In this document: piece by piece, positions 48,408-57,221 of the stretch | Numbering within the stretch: the first letter of the stretch is position 1 | Layout of the letters: every line of letters starts with the position of its first letter | Origin: Dehalococcoidia bacterium | GTDB lineage: Bacteria; Chloroflexota; Dehalococcoidia; Dehalococcoidales; UBA2162 | DNA length: 64,000 bases | Assembly: GCA_011191975.1 (NCBI GenBank) | Contig: DUFA01000117.1 | Coordinates: 1 to 64,000, forward strand | Direction of reading: 5' to 3' | The notes under the pieces: model-generated | What the model saw: the letters and a program-made list of their open reading frames with translations, nothing else | The model's database searches: none | Told to the model about the DNA's origin: nothing | Program-made: the position numbers and the translations under genes

Positions 48408-49388
48408 ATGAAACGTTTACCTGTAATTTTAACGCTTGTAATTGCTATTCTCGTGTTAACCGGATGTGGCAGTCCGGAAGAAGAGGAACTTACCCCGGTG
48501 ACAATTATGCTGGACTGGGTTCCGAACACAAATCACACGGGTATATTCGTAGCGGAAGCAAATGGTTACTTTGAAGATGCAGGTCTTGACGTAAGAATAA
48601 TCCAGCCAGGCGAAGTGTATGCAGAAGCAGCGGTAGTCAGCAGTGTTGCGGATTTCGGCATCAGTTTCCAGGAACAGGTGACGCTGGCACGGGCTGACGA
48701 TGTACCCATCGTGTCAGTTGCGGCTGTACTTCAGCATAATACATCCGGTTTCGCTTCTCTTTCCGAGATAAATGTAACCGATCCTTCAGATTTTGAAGGC
48801 TTGCGTTACGGTTCGTTCGGTTCGCCTTTTGAAATTCCAACACTTAAAGTATTAATGGAGTGTGCCGGTGGGGATTTTACTAAGCTTGAAATAGTCAATA
48901 CTGGTTATGCCGATCCTCTGGCTTTACTATCCGAAAGAAAGACCGATCTGGGCTGGATTTTTTACGGCTGGCAGGCTTTCCAGGCAGAACAACAGGATAT
49001 CGATATTAGTGTAGTGATGATGAAAGACTGGTTTGACTGCATTCCCGACTACTATACCCCTGTTGTAATCACGAGTGAAGAGTTAATTACCAGTAAGCCT
49101 GAAGTGGTCAGAAATTTTTGTAAAGCTCTATCACGAGGGTATGAATTTGCTATAAAAAATCCGGATGATGCCGCCGACCTATTACTTTCGGCGGTACCTG
49201 AACTTGATCCTGAACTCGTAAAGGCAAGTCAGAACTGGCTCTCGAAGTACTACCGGGCTGAAGCGCCGCGCTGGGGAGAACAGAAGGAGACTGTCTGGCA
49301 GGGTTATGCAGACTGGATGGTGGAAAACGGTATTTTATCAACCTCAATCTCAGGTAAGGATGCTTTTACGAATGAGTTTCTGCCTTAG
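48408..49388 (+). CDS. ABC transporter substrate-binding lipoprotein, NMT1/THI5-like (ThiY-like)
   Basis: Lipobox LVLTGCG; MLDWVPNTNHTGIFVAEANGYFEDAGLDV. Confidence 0.9.
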   Translation: MKRLPVILTLVIAILVLTGCGSPEEEELTPVTIMLDWVPNTNHTGIFVAEANGYFEDAGLDVRIIQPGEVYAEAAVVSSVADFGISFQEQVTLARADDVPIVSVAAVLQHNTSGFASLSEINVTDPSDFEGLRYGSFGSPFEIPTLKVLMECAGGDFTKLEIVNTGYADPLALLSERKTDLGWIFYGWQAFQAEQQDIDISVVMMKDWFDCIPDYYTPVVITSEELITSKPEVVRNFCKALSRGYEFAIKNPDDAADLLLSAVPELDPELVKASQNWLSKYYRAEAPRWGEQKETVWQGYADWMVENGILSTSISGKDAFTNEFLP

Positions 49389-49418
49389 TATTTTGCCTTG
49401 GAAACACCTTTTTATATA

Positions 49419-49445
49419 CTCATCCTTCGACAGGCTCAGGATGAG
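49419..49445. repeat. REP-like element, unit A
   Basis: ctcatccttcgacaggctcaggatgag, exact reverse complement of 10519-10545. Confidence 0.85.
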
Positions 49446-49465
49446 CGTAATCATGCTTTCTCGAC

Positions 49466-49496
49466 CGCTTATGGTGAGTTTGTCGAACCATAAGCG
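49466..49496. repeat. REP-like element, unit B
   Basis: cgcttatggtgagtttgtcgaaccataagcg; related to 10562-10589. Confidence 0.75.
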
Positions 49497-49536
49497 AATT
49501 TAACGGAAAACATATGACTTGTACAATTGAGTTAAG

Positions 49537-50301
49537 ATGACAATACCGCGTATTGAATTCAGGCATATAAGCAAGACTTTTACCGGTGTAACTCAGACCA
49601 TCCCGGCATTGAAAGATGTCTCTTTCAGTGTGATGACGGGTGAGTTTGTAACCATCACCGGAACCAGCGGCAGTGGAAAGAGTACGATATTCAACCTTTG
49701 TGCCGGACTTATCGAACCTGATGAAGGCGAAATACTGATCGATGGCGAAAAGCCCGCCAGCCTTGCGGGGATGACGGGCTATATGCCTCAGCGTGATCTA
49801 CTACTCCCCTGGAGAAGCGTATTAAGGAATGTACTTCTCCCCATGGAAATACAGGATGTTTCGAGAGAAGAATCACGCAAGAAAGCTCTTGAAATGCTTC
49901 CCTATTTCGGACTGGAGACATTCGAGAACGAGTATCCTTCGGCACTTTCCGGAGGGATGCGCCAGCGTGCCGCACTGATGAGAACATGGCTTACGGGATG
50001 TTCTACATTGCTACTCGATGAACCGTTCGGCGCCCTCGATGCCCTGACTCGTAAAGAGCTGCAAAACTGGCTGTTGAATGTCTGGCAGGAATTCGGACGG
50101 ACGGTTCTGTTCATAACGCACGATATAGAAGAAGCCGTGTATCTTGCCGACCGGGTAATCGTGTTGAGTGCACGGCCCGGGAAAGTCAAAAGAGAATTAA
50201 CCGTAAACTTACCACGTCCGCGGCACCAAAAAATGATTGCAGAACCTGAGTTCGGGAATCTTGTAAGAGAGTTACTTGATGAGCTGGGAGTAAGTTCCTG
50301 A
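49537..50301 (+). CDS. ABC transporter ATP-binding protein (ThiZ-like)
   Basis: GTSGSGKST, LSGGMRQRAALMRTWL, LLLDEPFGALD. Confidence 0.92.
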   Translation: MTIPRIEFRHISKTFTGVTQTIPALKDVSFSVMTGEFVTITGTSGSGKSTIFNLCAGLIEPDEGEILIDGEKPASLAGMTGYMPQRDLLLPWRSVLRNVLLPMEIQDVSREESRKKALEMLPYFGLETFENEYPSALSGGMRQRAALMRTWLTGCSTLLLDEPFGALDALTRKELQNWLLNVWQEFGRTVLFITHDIEEAVYLADRVIVLSARPGKVKRELTVNLPRPRHQKMIAEPEFGNLVRELLDELGVSS

Positions 50302-50514
50302 AGCAGGAGGTCACATCGTTACATTGATAAGTAACGCGGCACCTATCGATTAAGCTTTAAAGCCGATTTTGTGATCATCATTTGTCACACCTGGGCATCA
50401 GAATACTTCCGCCACTCACCCCTGATAAAAAACTCCCGGGATTGTACGAGAAGCACATCGACCAGGTACTTTCGAAAAGATCCTCATCCTGCCAATGATC
50501 CTATTCCTGTCCAA

Positions 50515-51738
50515 TCACGTTTTGAGCTTTCGTACAGATAGAACCAGTGCCAAAGCGACAGCCGCCGCTGCAGTACAAGCCCAGAAGGCCAGGCTATAAC
50601 TTTCGGTTGTATCAAATATGTGTCCGGAAACAACCGGGCCAATAGCACCCCCGAGCGTACTGCAAAAAAACAGGATGCCAAAAAGGCTGCCGTGCGAACG
50701 AAGTCCGAAGAACTCGGCCACTACTGGTGAAATCGTTGTATATAGCCCGCCATGAGCAAATGCATACACTACCGCAAACAGGAAGAACATCCATTGTTCT
50801 GTGGCAACCTGTAACCAGAGGAAAGACGAGATAAGAAAGATATAACAAAGTACCATGGTCAGCCTGTTGCCGATGCGGTCTATCGCGATACCGGTTAGGA
50901 AACGGCCTAATATACTTGTCGCTCCAATAGTCGAAAGAATTCCGGTCGCTGCCGTTGAGGATAGACCAATGTCCGTAGCATGAGGAATGATGTGTACCGT
51001 GACACTGAACAGGCAGAACATGGTTACCAGATAGGCAAGACAAAGTGTCCAGAACTGCCTGGTCCGGAGGGCTTCCTGCAGGGAGAAACCGGACCCTGAA
51101 AAGGCTGGATTCATTGATTGGCTTTCTTCATCTCCATCCGGCAGGAGTCCCATGCTGCCAGGTTCACCGCGTAACGGCAGGCTGCTGGTTATAAGCAGAA
51201 TGAGCATCGATATCCCAATAATCAGGTATGACGATTGCCAGCCATATTCCAGGATAAACATATTCGCCAGCAGGGGAATAGCGAATTGTCCAAGACCGGT
51301 GCCCATCTTCGTGATACCGGTCATTATCCCTCTTCGCCTGACAAACCAGCGCATCAATGTACTCAGCGGAATAATATCAACAGCACTTACCCCAATACCT
51401 ACAAAGAAGCTGTAGAAAAAGTAAAGCTGCCAGATACTGCTGAGTCCCGACATCAATATTAATCCCAGCCCTGCACAACCGGTCAGCATTATCAAGATTC
51501 TCGGGCCAAACCTGTCATTAAGTCTGCCAACTACGATGCTGAAGAATCCCGCAAAAATCGCCATGATAGACTGAGCAGCCGAGAGAGTAGCCCTGGACCA
51601 GCCAAACTCGGAAAGTATCGGTTTAAAAAAGACACCGAAAGTCATCATGGTACCAATACCTAAAGCCTGTATAACAAAACTGGAGGCGACGATATTATAT
51701 CCGTAGAAGTACTTCGGTCTCTTCATGACTGCAAACAT
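50515..51738 (-). CDS. MFS transporter (OFA-like)
   Basis: 12-TM pattern; MTFGVFFKPILSEFGWSRATLSAAQSI. Confidence 0.88.
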   Translation of the reverse strand: MFAVMKRPKYFYGYNIVASSFVIQALGIGTMMTFGVFFKPILSEFGWSRATLSAAQSIMAIFAGFFSIVVGRLNDRFGPRILIMLTGCAGLGLILMSGLSSIWQLYFFYSFFVGIGVSAVDIIPLSTLMRWFVRRRGIMTGITKMGTGLGQFAIPLLANMFILEYGWQSSYLIIGISMLILLITSSLPLRGEPGSMGLLPDGDEESQSMNPAFSGSGFSLQEALRTRQFWTLCLAYLVTMFCLFSVTVHIIPHATDIGLSSTAATGILSTIGATSILGRFLTGIAIDRIGNRLTMVLCYIFLISSFLWLQVATEQWMFFLFAVVYAFAHGGLYTTISPVVAEFFGLRSHGSLFGILFFCSTLGGAIGPVVSGHIFDTTESYSLAFWACTAAAAVALALVLSVRKLKT

Positions 51739-51902
51739 TATAGATATTTTAAAGACTATATAGCTAATGGCTTTCTTTCGTATCCCAGAAAACCTATCAC
51801 AAGCTATGTAATCAAAATCTGAGTCCTTGACTAACCTTGTGAATGCTACATTATTTTAAGGCTAAATGTATTTATGTAGTACGTCCATATTCTGACAATA
51901 AA

Positions 51903-52835
51903 TTAAGATAGGGCTTCGATAGCTTCCAGCGCTTGCCGGAGGTCCTCGGGAAGGGGAGAGGTGAATTCCCTGTATTCACCGGTTGATGGCAGAACAAAAC
52001 CTATGATAGCGGCGTGGACAAACTGTCTTTTCAAAGGGGCAGCTTTTACTCCATAAACCTTATCTCCGGCAACGGGAAAACCGATAGCTTTTAGATGGAC
52101 TCTGATCTGGTGTGTTCTGCCCGATACAGGTCGCACTTCCAGTAAGGTGAAATTACCTACATACCTGATAACGGTATATTCAGTCGTTGCTTCCCTCCCC
52201 CTGCTTTCAGGGACGACAGCCATCTGCTGGCGGTGACGGGGATCGCGTCCGACCGGAGCTTCTATTACACCTTCTTTCGGAGTAAGGTGACCTTGTACCA
52301 GAACCTGGTAGCGTTTTACGACGGTACGGGCTTTAAACTGGTCCATCAGGTTTTCCTGGGCTGTTATGTTTTTCGCTATTACCATCACGCCTGAAGTGTC
52401 TTTATCCAGTCGGTGTACGATTCCGGGTCTTTCTTCTCCTGAATCCGGTAGTTCGGAAAGGTGTGAAAGAAGAGCGTTTACCAGAGTGTGCGATGAATGA
52501 CCGGGTGCTGGGTGAACGGTAAGACCGGCTGGTTTATCGATTACCAGCAGTTCGTCATCTTCATATAATAGATTTAGAGGAATGTCTTCCGCTTGTAACG
52601 CAGAGGGTAGGGCTGGAGGTACCTCAATGGTGATTTTATCTCCGTTTTCCAGTTTATATCGCGCCCTGACGATATTACCGTTAACTTTGACATAGCCGTC
52701 ACTGATAAGCTTCTGTACCCGTGTACGGGATACGTCAGGATAGTGTTGGCTGACATATTTATCCACCCGAACTCCCTGCTCCTCTGATACTATCTCACAT
52801 ATAGAAGGTTTATCGATATTCATAGGCAATTTCAT
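51903..52835 (-). CDS. RluD-type pseudouridine synthase
   Basis: S4 domain RVDKYVSQHYPDVSRTRVQKLI; HRLDKDTSGVMVIAK; RTHQIRVHL. Confidence 0.93.
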   Translation of the reverse strand: MKLPMNIDKPSICEIVSEEQGVRVDKYVSQHYPDVSRTRVQKLISDGYVKVNGNIVRARYKLENGDKITIEVPPALPSALQAEDIPLNLLYEDDELLVIDKPAGLTVHPAPGHSSHTLVNALLSHLSELPDSGEERPGIVHRLDKDTSGVMVIAKNITAQENLMDQFKARTVVKRYQVLVQGHLTPKEGVIEAPVGRDPRHRQQMAVVPESRGREATTEYTVIRYVGNFTLLEVRPVSGRTHQIRVHLKAIGFPVAGDKVYGVKAAPLKRQFVHAAIIGFVLPSTGEYREFTSPLPEDLRQALEAIEALS

Positions 52836-53032
52836 TATACAGGAAAAAGGGAATGTTACCGAAAGGTGTCACTTATTTCACGCACCATTAAATTGACAAC
52901 ATACTGTTATAATTGATAAAATCCAACTGCTTAATTCGTTCAATTCCTAAGTGACCTTTATAAATTCAGGGATGAGGTGCAGAAATGTAGTGATGGATGA
53001 AAAACAATCTTGATTTTTAATAGGAGGGAATT

Positions 53033-54103
53033 ATGGCAAATATACCGGATAAGATAGAAACCTGGCAGATGACAGAGCCGGGTAAACTAGCGCGAGTGAG
53101 TCTTGATATGCCTGAAATACAGGCGGGAGAAGTGGTAGTTGAGATTGCAGGTTGTGGCGTATGTCATACCGACCTTGGTTATTTCTACGACGGCGTCCCA
53201 ACGGTAAACCAACCACCGATGACATTGGGGCATGAAATCAGCGGTACTGTCATAGCCGGTGATGAAAAGATGATAGGAAAAGAAGTGATTATTCCGGCAG
53301 TAATGCCGTGTAATAATTGTCCTATCTGTGCTTCTGGCAGGGGAAACAGGTGCCTTGCCCAGAAGATGCCTGGTAATAGTTATGGCATATATGGTGGTTT
53401 TTCAAGTCACATAGTTGTACCCTCACAGGACCTGTGTGTAATCGATGATAAGAAAGGTTTACCACTTGAAGACTTTGCGGTTATCGCTGATGCAGTGACA
53501 TCCCCATATCAGGCGGCGGTACGGGCGGATGTAAAACCTGGGGATTATATAATAGTGTTAGGCGGTACCGGTGGACTGGGTGTATATGCAACTCAAATCC
53601 TGTCGGCAATGGGAGCCAAGGAAGTAGTCGTTATAGCCCGTAATCAGGAAAAGCTGGACAGAGCGATGAAGTACGGTGCAACCTATACTATAAGCACCGT
53701 AGACAAGAGTCCTCGTGACGTTCGCGATGCTTTCAGGGCGTATAGCAAAGAAAACAAGCTACCAAACTGGGGATGGAAAATATTCGAGTGGTCCGGCTCT
53801 GAAGCCGGGCAGGCAATCGGACTTGAGTTACTTTCATACGTTGGCAAGATGGTGATTGCCGGTTATGGTATGCAGAAGAACGAGTACCAGCTTTCCAGGC
53901 TTATGGCATTTGATGCCGAGATTATCGGTACCTGGGGATGCCTACCTGAATACTATCCTGTAGTCCTCAAGATGGTACAGGAAAAGAAGGTAGCGATAGA
54001 GCCGTTTATCGAAACCCGGCCAATGAGCCAGATTCAACAGGCCTTTGAAGATGGTCATAAAGGCGGAATGGACAAGAGAATAGTACTGATCCCTGATTTT
54101 TAA
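53033..54103 (+). CDS. had: 6-hydroxycyclohex-1-ene-1-carbonyl-CoA dehydrogenase (zinc ADH family)
   Basis: GCGVCHTDLGYFYDGVPT, GHEISG; PNWGWKIFEWSG and GTWGCLPEYYP typical of Had; adjacent Oah. Confidence 0.88.
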   Translation: MANIPDKIETWQMTEPGKLARVSLDMPEIQAGEVVVEIAGCGVCHTDLGYFYDGVPTVNQPPMTLGHEISGTVIAGDEKMIGKEVIIPAVMPCNNCPICASGRGNRCLAQKMPGNSYGIYGGFSSHIVVPSQDLCVIDDKKGLPLEDFAVIADAVTSPYQAAVRADVKPGDYIIVLGGTGGLGVYATQILSAMGAKEVVVIARNQEKLDRAMKYGATYTISTVDKSPRDVRDAFRAYSKENKLPNWGWKIFEWSGSEAGQAIGLELLSYVGKMVIAGYGMQKNEYQLSRLMAFDAEIIGTWGCLPEYYPVVLKMVQEKKVAIEPFIETRPMSQIQQAFEDGHKGGMDKRIVLIPDF

Positions 54104-54131
54104 AAAATAATATAACAGGAGGTAATTAAAT

Positions 54132-55262
54132 ATGGCTTTAGACTGGATACCAAGAGAGGGTGGTATCAAAGATCATAATCTTTGGGGCGATGAGCTCTTT
54201 GGCACGGAAGCGCCGTGCGTAATTTATGAGGAGAAACCTATTATCGATCCGGAAGGAAATCCTGTAAAAGGACTATACTCGGCATGGGTTACGCTTAATA
54301 ATCCCGATCAGCTCAACTCCTATACAACTGAGATGGTTAAAGGCGTAATCGCGGGTTTCCATCGGGCTCAAATGAACCGGGAAGTAGTTGCCGTGGTATT
54401 TACAGGAGCCGGAACAAGGGCTTTCTGCACTGGCGGTAATACCAAGGAGTATGCCGAGTATTATTCGGAAAAGCACTCGGAATACTACCTGTATATGAAC
54501 ATCTTCAACGGCATGGTTGATGCCATTCTGGGATGTCAGAAGCCGACAATCCGTCGTGTCAATGGCATGAGTGTTGCTGGCGGACAGGAGATTGGTGGTG
54601 CCTGCGATATAGCTATTGCTTCCGACCTGGCTATATTCGGTCAGGCAGGTCCGCGGCATGGCTCTGCTCCTGTTGGTGGTTCTTCCGATTTCCTTCCCTG
54701 GGCTCTCAGCAGTGAAGATGCAATGTGGAATTGTATTTCCTGTGAGATGTGGAGTGCTTACAAGATGCTGAGGAAGAATTATATCAGCAAGGCAGTACCG
54801 ATACTCAAGGATGGTGACAAGTACATCCCGAATCCTCAGGTCATTACGGACAAGTGGATAGAGAACGGGCAGATTGTATACGGCGAATCAGTAACCGGAG
54901 AAGCGGCCAAAGAAGCAAGAGACATGGTTAGATCATTACCTCAGGACCTTACCCTTCTTGACAAGGAAATTGATAAGGTACTCTGGACATTCACCAACCT
55001 GTTCCCCAACTGTCTGATGAAATCGATTAACGGAATCAGGCAGAAAAAGAAATTCTTCTGGGATATGAACAAGAATGAACACCTGACCTGGCTGGCCGCT
55101 AACATGCAGGGTGAAGCATTCCTCGGTTTCACTGCGTTCAATACCAAGAGGATAACCGGAAAAGATACTATCGATTTTATTAAGTTCCGCCAGCTGGTAG
55201 CCGAAGCGGCTCCGATGAACTATGACATGTATGAGCAGGTTCTCGGTAAACCTCAGGAATAA
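54132..55262 (+). CDS. oah: 6-oxocyclohex-1-ene-1-carbonyl-CoA hydrolase (BamA/Oah)
   Basis: Crotonase fold: WVTLNNPDQLNSYTTEMVKGVIAGFHRA; FCTGGNTKEYAEYYS; GQAGPRHGSAPVGGSSDFLPW; C-terminal NMQGEAFLGFTAFNT. Confidence 0.93.
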   Translation: MALDWIPREGGIKDHNLWGDELFGTEAPCVIYEEKPIIDPEGNPVKGLYSAWVTLNNPDQLNSYTTEMVKGVIAGFHRAQMNREVVAVVFTGAGTRAFCTGGNTKEYAEYYSEKHSEYYLYMNIFNGMVDAILGCQKPTIRRVNGMSVAGGQEIGGACDIAIASDLAIFGQAGPRHGSAPVGGSSDFLPWALSSEDAMWNCISCEMWSAYKMLRKNYISKAVPILKDGDKYIPNPQVITDKWIENGQIVYGESVTGEAAKEARDMVRSLPQDLTLLDKEIDKVLWTFTNLFPNCLMKSINGIRQKKKFFWDMNKNEHLTWLAANMQGEAFLGFTAFNTKRITGKDTIDFIKFRQLVAEAAPMNYDMYEQVLGKPQE

Positions 55263-55280
55263 GAGATTCATTTATAGACA

Positions 55281-55318
55281 AAAAGAACCGTCTCGAAGTT
55301 TATCGAGACGGTTCTTTT
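55281..55318. terminator. Bidirectional terminator between oah and tetR
   Basis: Perfect 16-bp: AAAAGAACCGTCTCGA-AGTTTA-TCGAGACGGTTCTTTT. Confidence 0.92.
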
Positions 55319-55330
55319 ATTTTTACCTAT

Positions 55331-55936
55331 TTAAGCCTTGATACCTCTGTAGACGAAGTCGAATATTATATCGGCTACTTCATCTGCAGATAGTCTCCCT
55401 TTGGGAGAGAACCAGATTGTACTTCTGATAATTACCGAAGATATAAGATAGACCGTTACTTTAATATCCTTAACAGCAAAATCACCAGATTCAATACCAC
55501 GGGAAATTACCTTGCTCATTATCCGATCATAATCGTCTCGCAATACTACAATAACTTTGCGGTGTTCGCGCGTAAGGTTTTGTAAACCAGTATCGGAAAT
55601 CAATACACTTGATTTTTTCATTTGTACAAGGACACCCAAGTGGCTGTCTATAAAAGACCTGAGCTGTTGTAGAGGACTGGTATTACTATCGTCTTCAAGA
55701 TGTCTGACTGAGTTCACGGCCCGTTCGGTGATATCCTTAATCACCTCGAACAGAATATCTTCTTTACCTTTGAAGTAGTTGTATATATTTGCTGCTTTAC
55801 AGTCACAAGCGTCAGCAATGTCTCTCATGCTGGTACCATGGTACCCTTGTTGCCAGAAAAGCATACCTGCTTTGTCAAGTATCCAACTCTTCTTAATGGA
55901 TGACTTCAGTTCTTTGCGTTGACCTGCTCTTAACAT
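55331..55936 (-). CDS. TetR/AcrR family regulator
   Basis: AGMLFWQQGYHGTSMRDIADACDCKAANIYNYFKGKEDILFEVI. Confidence 0.92.
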   Translation of the reverse strand: MLRAGQRKELKSSIKKSWILDKAGMLFWQQGYHGTSMRDIADACDCKAANIYNYFKGKEDILFEVIKDITERAVNSVRHLEDDSNTSPLQQLRSFIDSHLGVLVQMKKSSVLISDTGLQNLTREHRKVIVVLRDDYDRIMSKVISRGIESGDFAVKDIKVTVYLISSVIIRSTIWFSPKGRLSADEVADIIFDFVYRGIKA

Positions 55937-56044
55937 TTCTGGTAACTCTCAATTTTTATATATTGGGATAAAGAATATCCGTTTATCCTGACATATTCTG
56001 TACTGCCTACTTGGACTATATAATATGAAGATGAATATGTCAAT

Positions 56045-56195
56045 GTTAATCAGCGTTAATCAAACAATCTATGAATATACATAGCACGTTATACCTAATT
56101 GACCTATGGATATAGAGATAAGTGTATATCAAAATATCTCTTGACAGTTAATAAAGTGTATGGTATTTTGTCACTAGGTTAATGAACGTTAATTA
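56045..56195. promoter_or_regulatory. Two near-identical 18-mers, candidate TetR sites
   Basis: GTTAATCAGCGTTAATCA (56045-56062) and GTTAATGAACGTTAATTA (56178-56195). Confidence 0.55.
56141..56169 (+). promoter_or_regulatory. Candidate promoter upstream of dch
   Basis: TTGACA-N17-TATTTT. Confidence 0.5.
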
Positions 56196-56249
56196 ATATA
56201 GTGCGGTTTCCACACATAAAATCACATGGAATTCCGATGAGATGATAGA

Positions 56250-56278
56250 TTGACAAAAAACCGGTAAAAGGCTAGTAT
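56250..56278 (+). promoter_or_regulatory. Second candidate promoter upstream of dch
   Basis: TTGACA-N17-TAGTAT. Confidence 0.5.
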
Positions 56279-56366
56279 TGTATACTATACACGAACACCG
56301 CGACAAACGCATTATCTAATCCAGGTAAGAATGTTATTACCAGTCAATTTCAGGCGAGGAGGAGTT

Positions 56367-57137
56367 ATGGCTTATACAAATATTATCGTTGATAAAAAAG
56401 AAGGTATTACGAAACTAACCATCAATCGTCCTCCAGTGAATGTGATGAACCAGGAAACACTTGGAGAACTATGTACAGCTCTGGAGGAACTAGCCAAAGA
56501 TGATGAAACCAGAGTCCTTTTAATTCGTGGTGAGGGTGAAAGAGCTTTTTGTGCCGGTGTCGAAGTCGCTGACCATGTCGGTGAAAAAATGCCGGTAATG
56601 ATGAAGGAATTTGGACGGATCTTTAAGCTTTTGAGAAACCTTGGTAAACCGACTATCGCTGTAGTCAACGGACTCGCTCTCGGTGGCGGTTGTGAACTTG
56701 TTCTCGGTTGTGATCTGGCTGTAGCCAGCGAAAAAGCCAAACTGGGTCAGCCTGAGATAATTCTCGGAGGGCTGGCACCGGCTGCCGCGCCGCTACTCCC
56801 CAGAATCCTAGGTGAGAAAAAGGCTTTCGAGGTATTGCTTCTTGGTGAAAGTATGAACGCCGTGGATGCGGAGCGATTCGGATTGGTGAACAAGGTTGTC
56901 CCTATTGAGGAACTGGATTCTGCTGCCGAAGAAATGGCCAGGAAATTCCTTAAGATGAGTGGACTCAGTGTTAAGCTTGTAAGGGAAGCATTCTACAAGA
57001 GTGCTGAAATTGCCGATCTCGATAAAGCTCTGGAGACTGCCGTTGAACTGGGAATCAAGAGCTGGGAAACTCATGACGGGCAGGAAGGTCTAAAAGCTTA
57101 TCTGGAAAAAAGAGATCCTGAATGGACTAATACTTAG
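56367..57137 (+). CDS. dch: Cyclohexa-1,5-dienecarbonyl-CoA hydratase-like enoyl-CoA hydratase (Dch/BamR-like)
   Basis: LTINRPPVNVMNQETLGEL; FCAGVEVADH; GLALGGGCELVLGCDLAVAS; strong SD ggagg before ATG 56367; near Had/Oah. Confidence 0.78.
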   Translation: MAYTNIIVDKKEGITKLTINRPPVNVMNQETLGELCTALEELAKDDETRVLLIRGEGERAFCAGVEVADHVGEKMPVMMKEFGRIFKLLRNLGKPTIAVVNGLALGGGCELVLGCDLAVASEKAKLGQPEIILGGLAPAAAPLLPRILGEKKAFEVLLLGESMNAVDAERFGLVNKVVPIEELDSAAEEMARKFLKMSGLSVKLVREAFYKSAEIADLDKALETAVELGIKSWETHDGQEGLKAYLEKRDPEWTNT

Positions 57138-57221
57138 CGGTAAAGCCGAGTTTAATAGTGTGTGCTGTCTCCTTGTTTGCAAACAGGTAAGGAGATGGTA
57201 TTAATCAAGAGGAGGTCTATA

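Noticed and set aside
49306-49503. 65-aa ORF ending SSFDRLRMSVIMLSRPLMVSLSNHKRI
   Set aside because: Translation of the REP-like repeat; a common spurious peptide, not a gene
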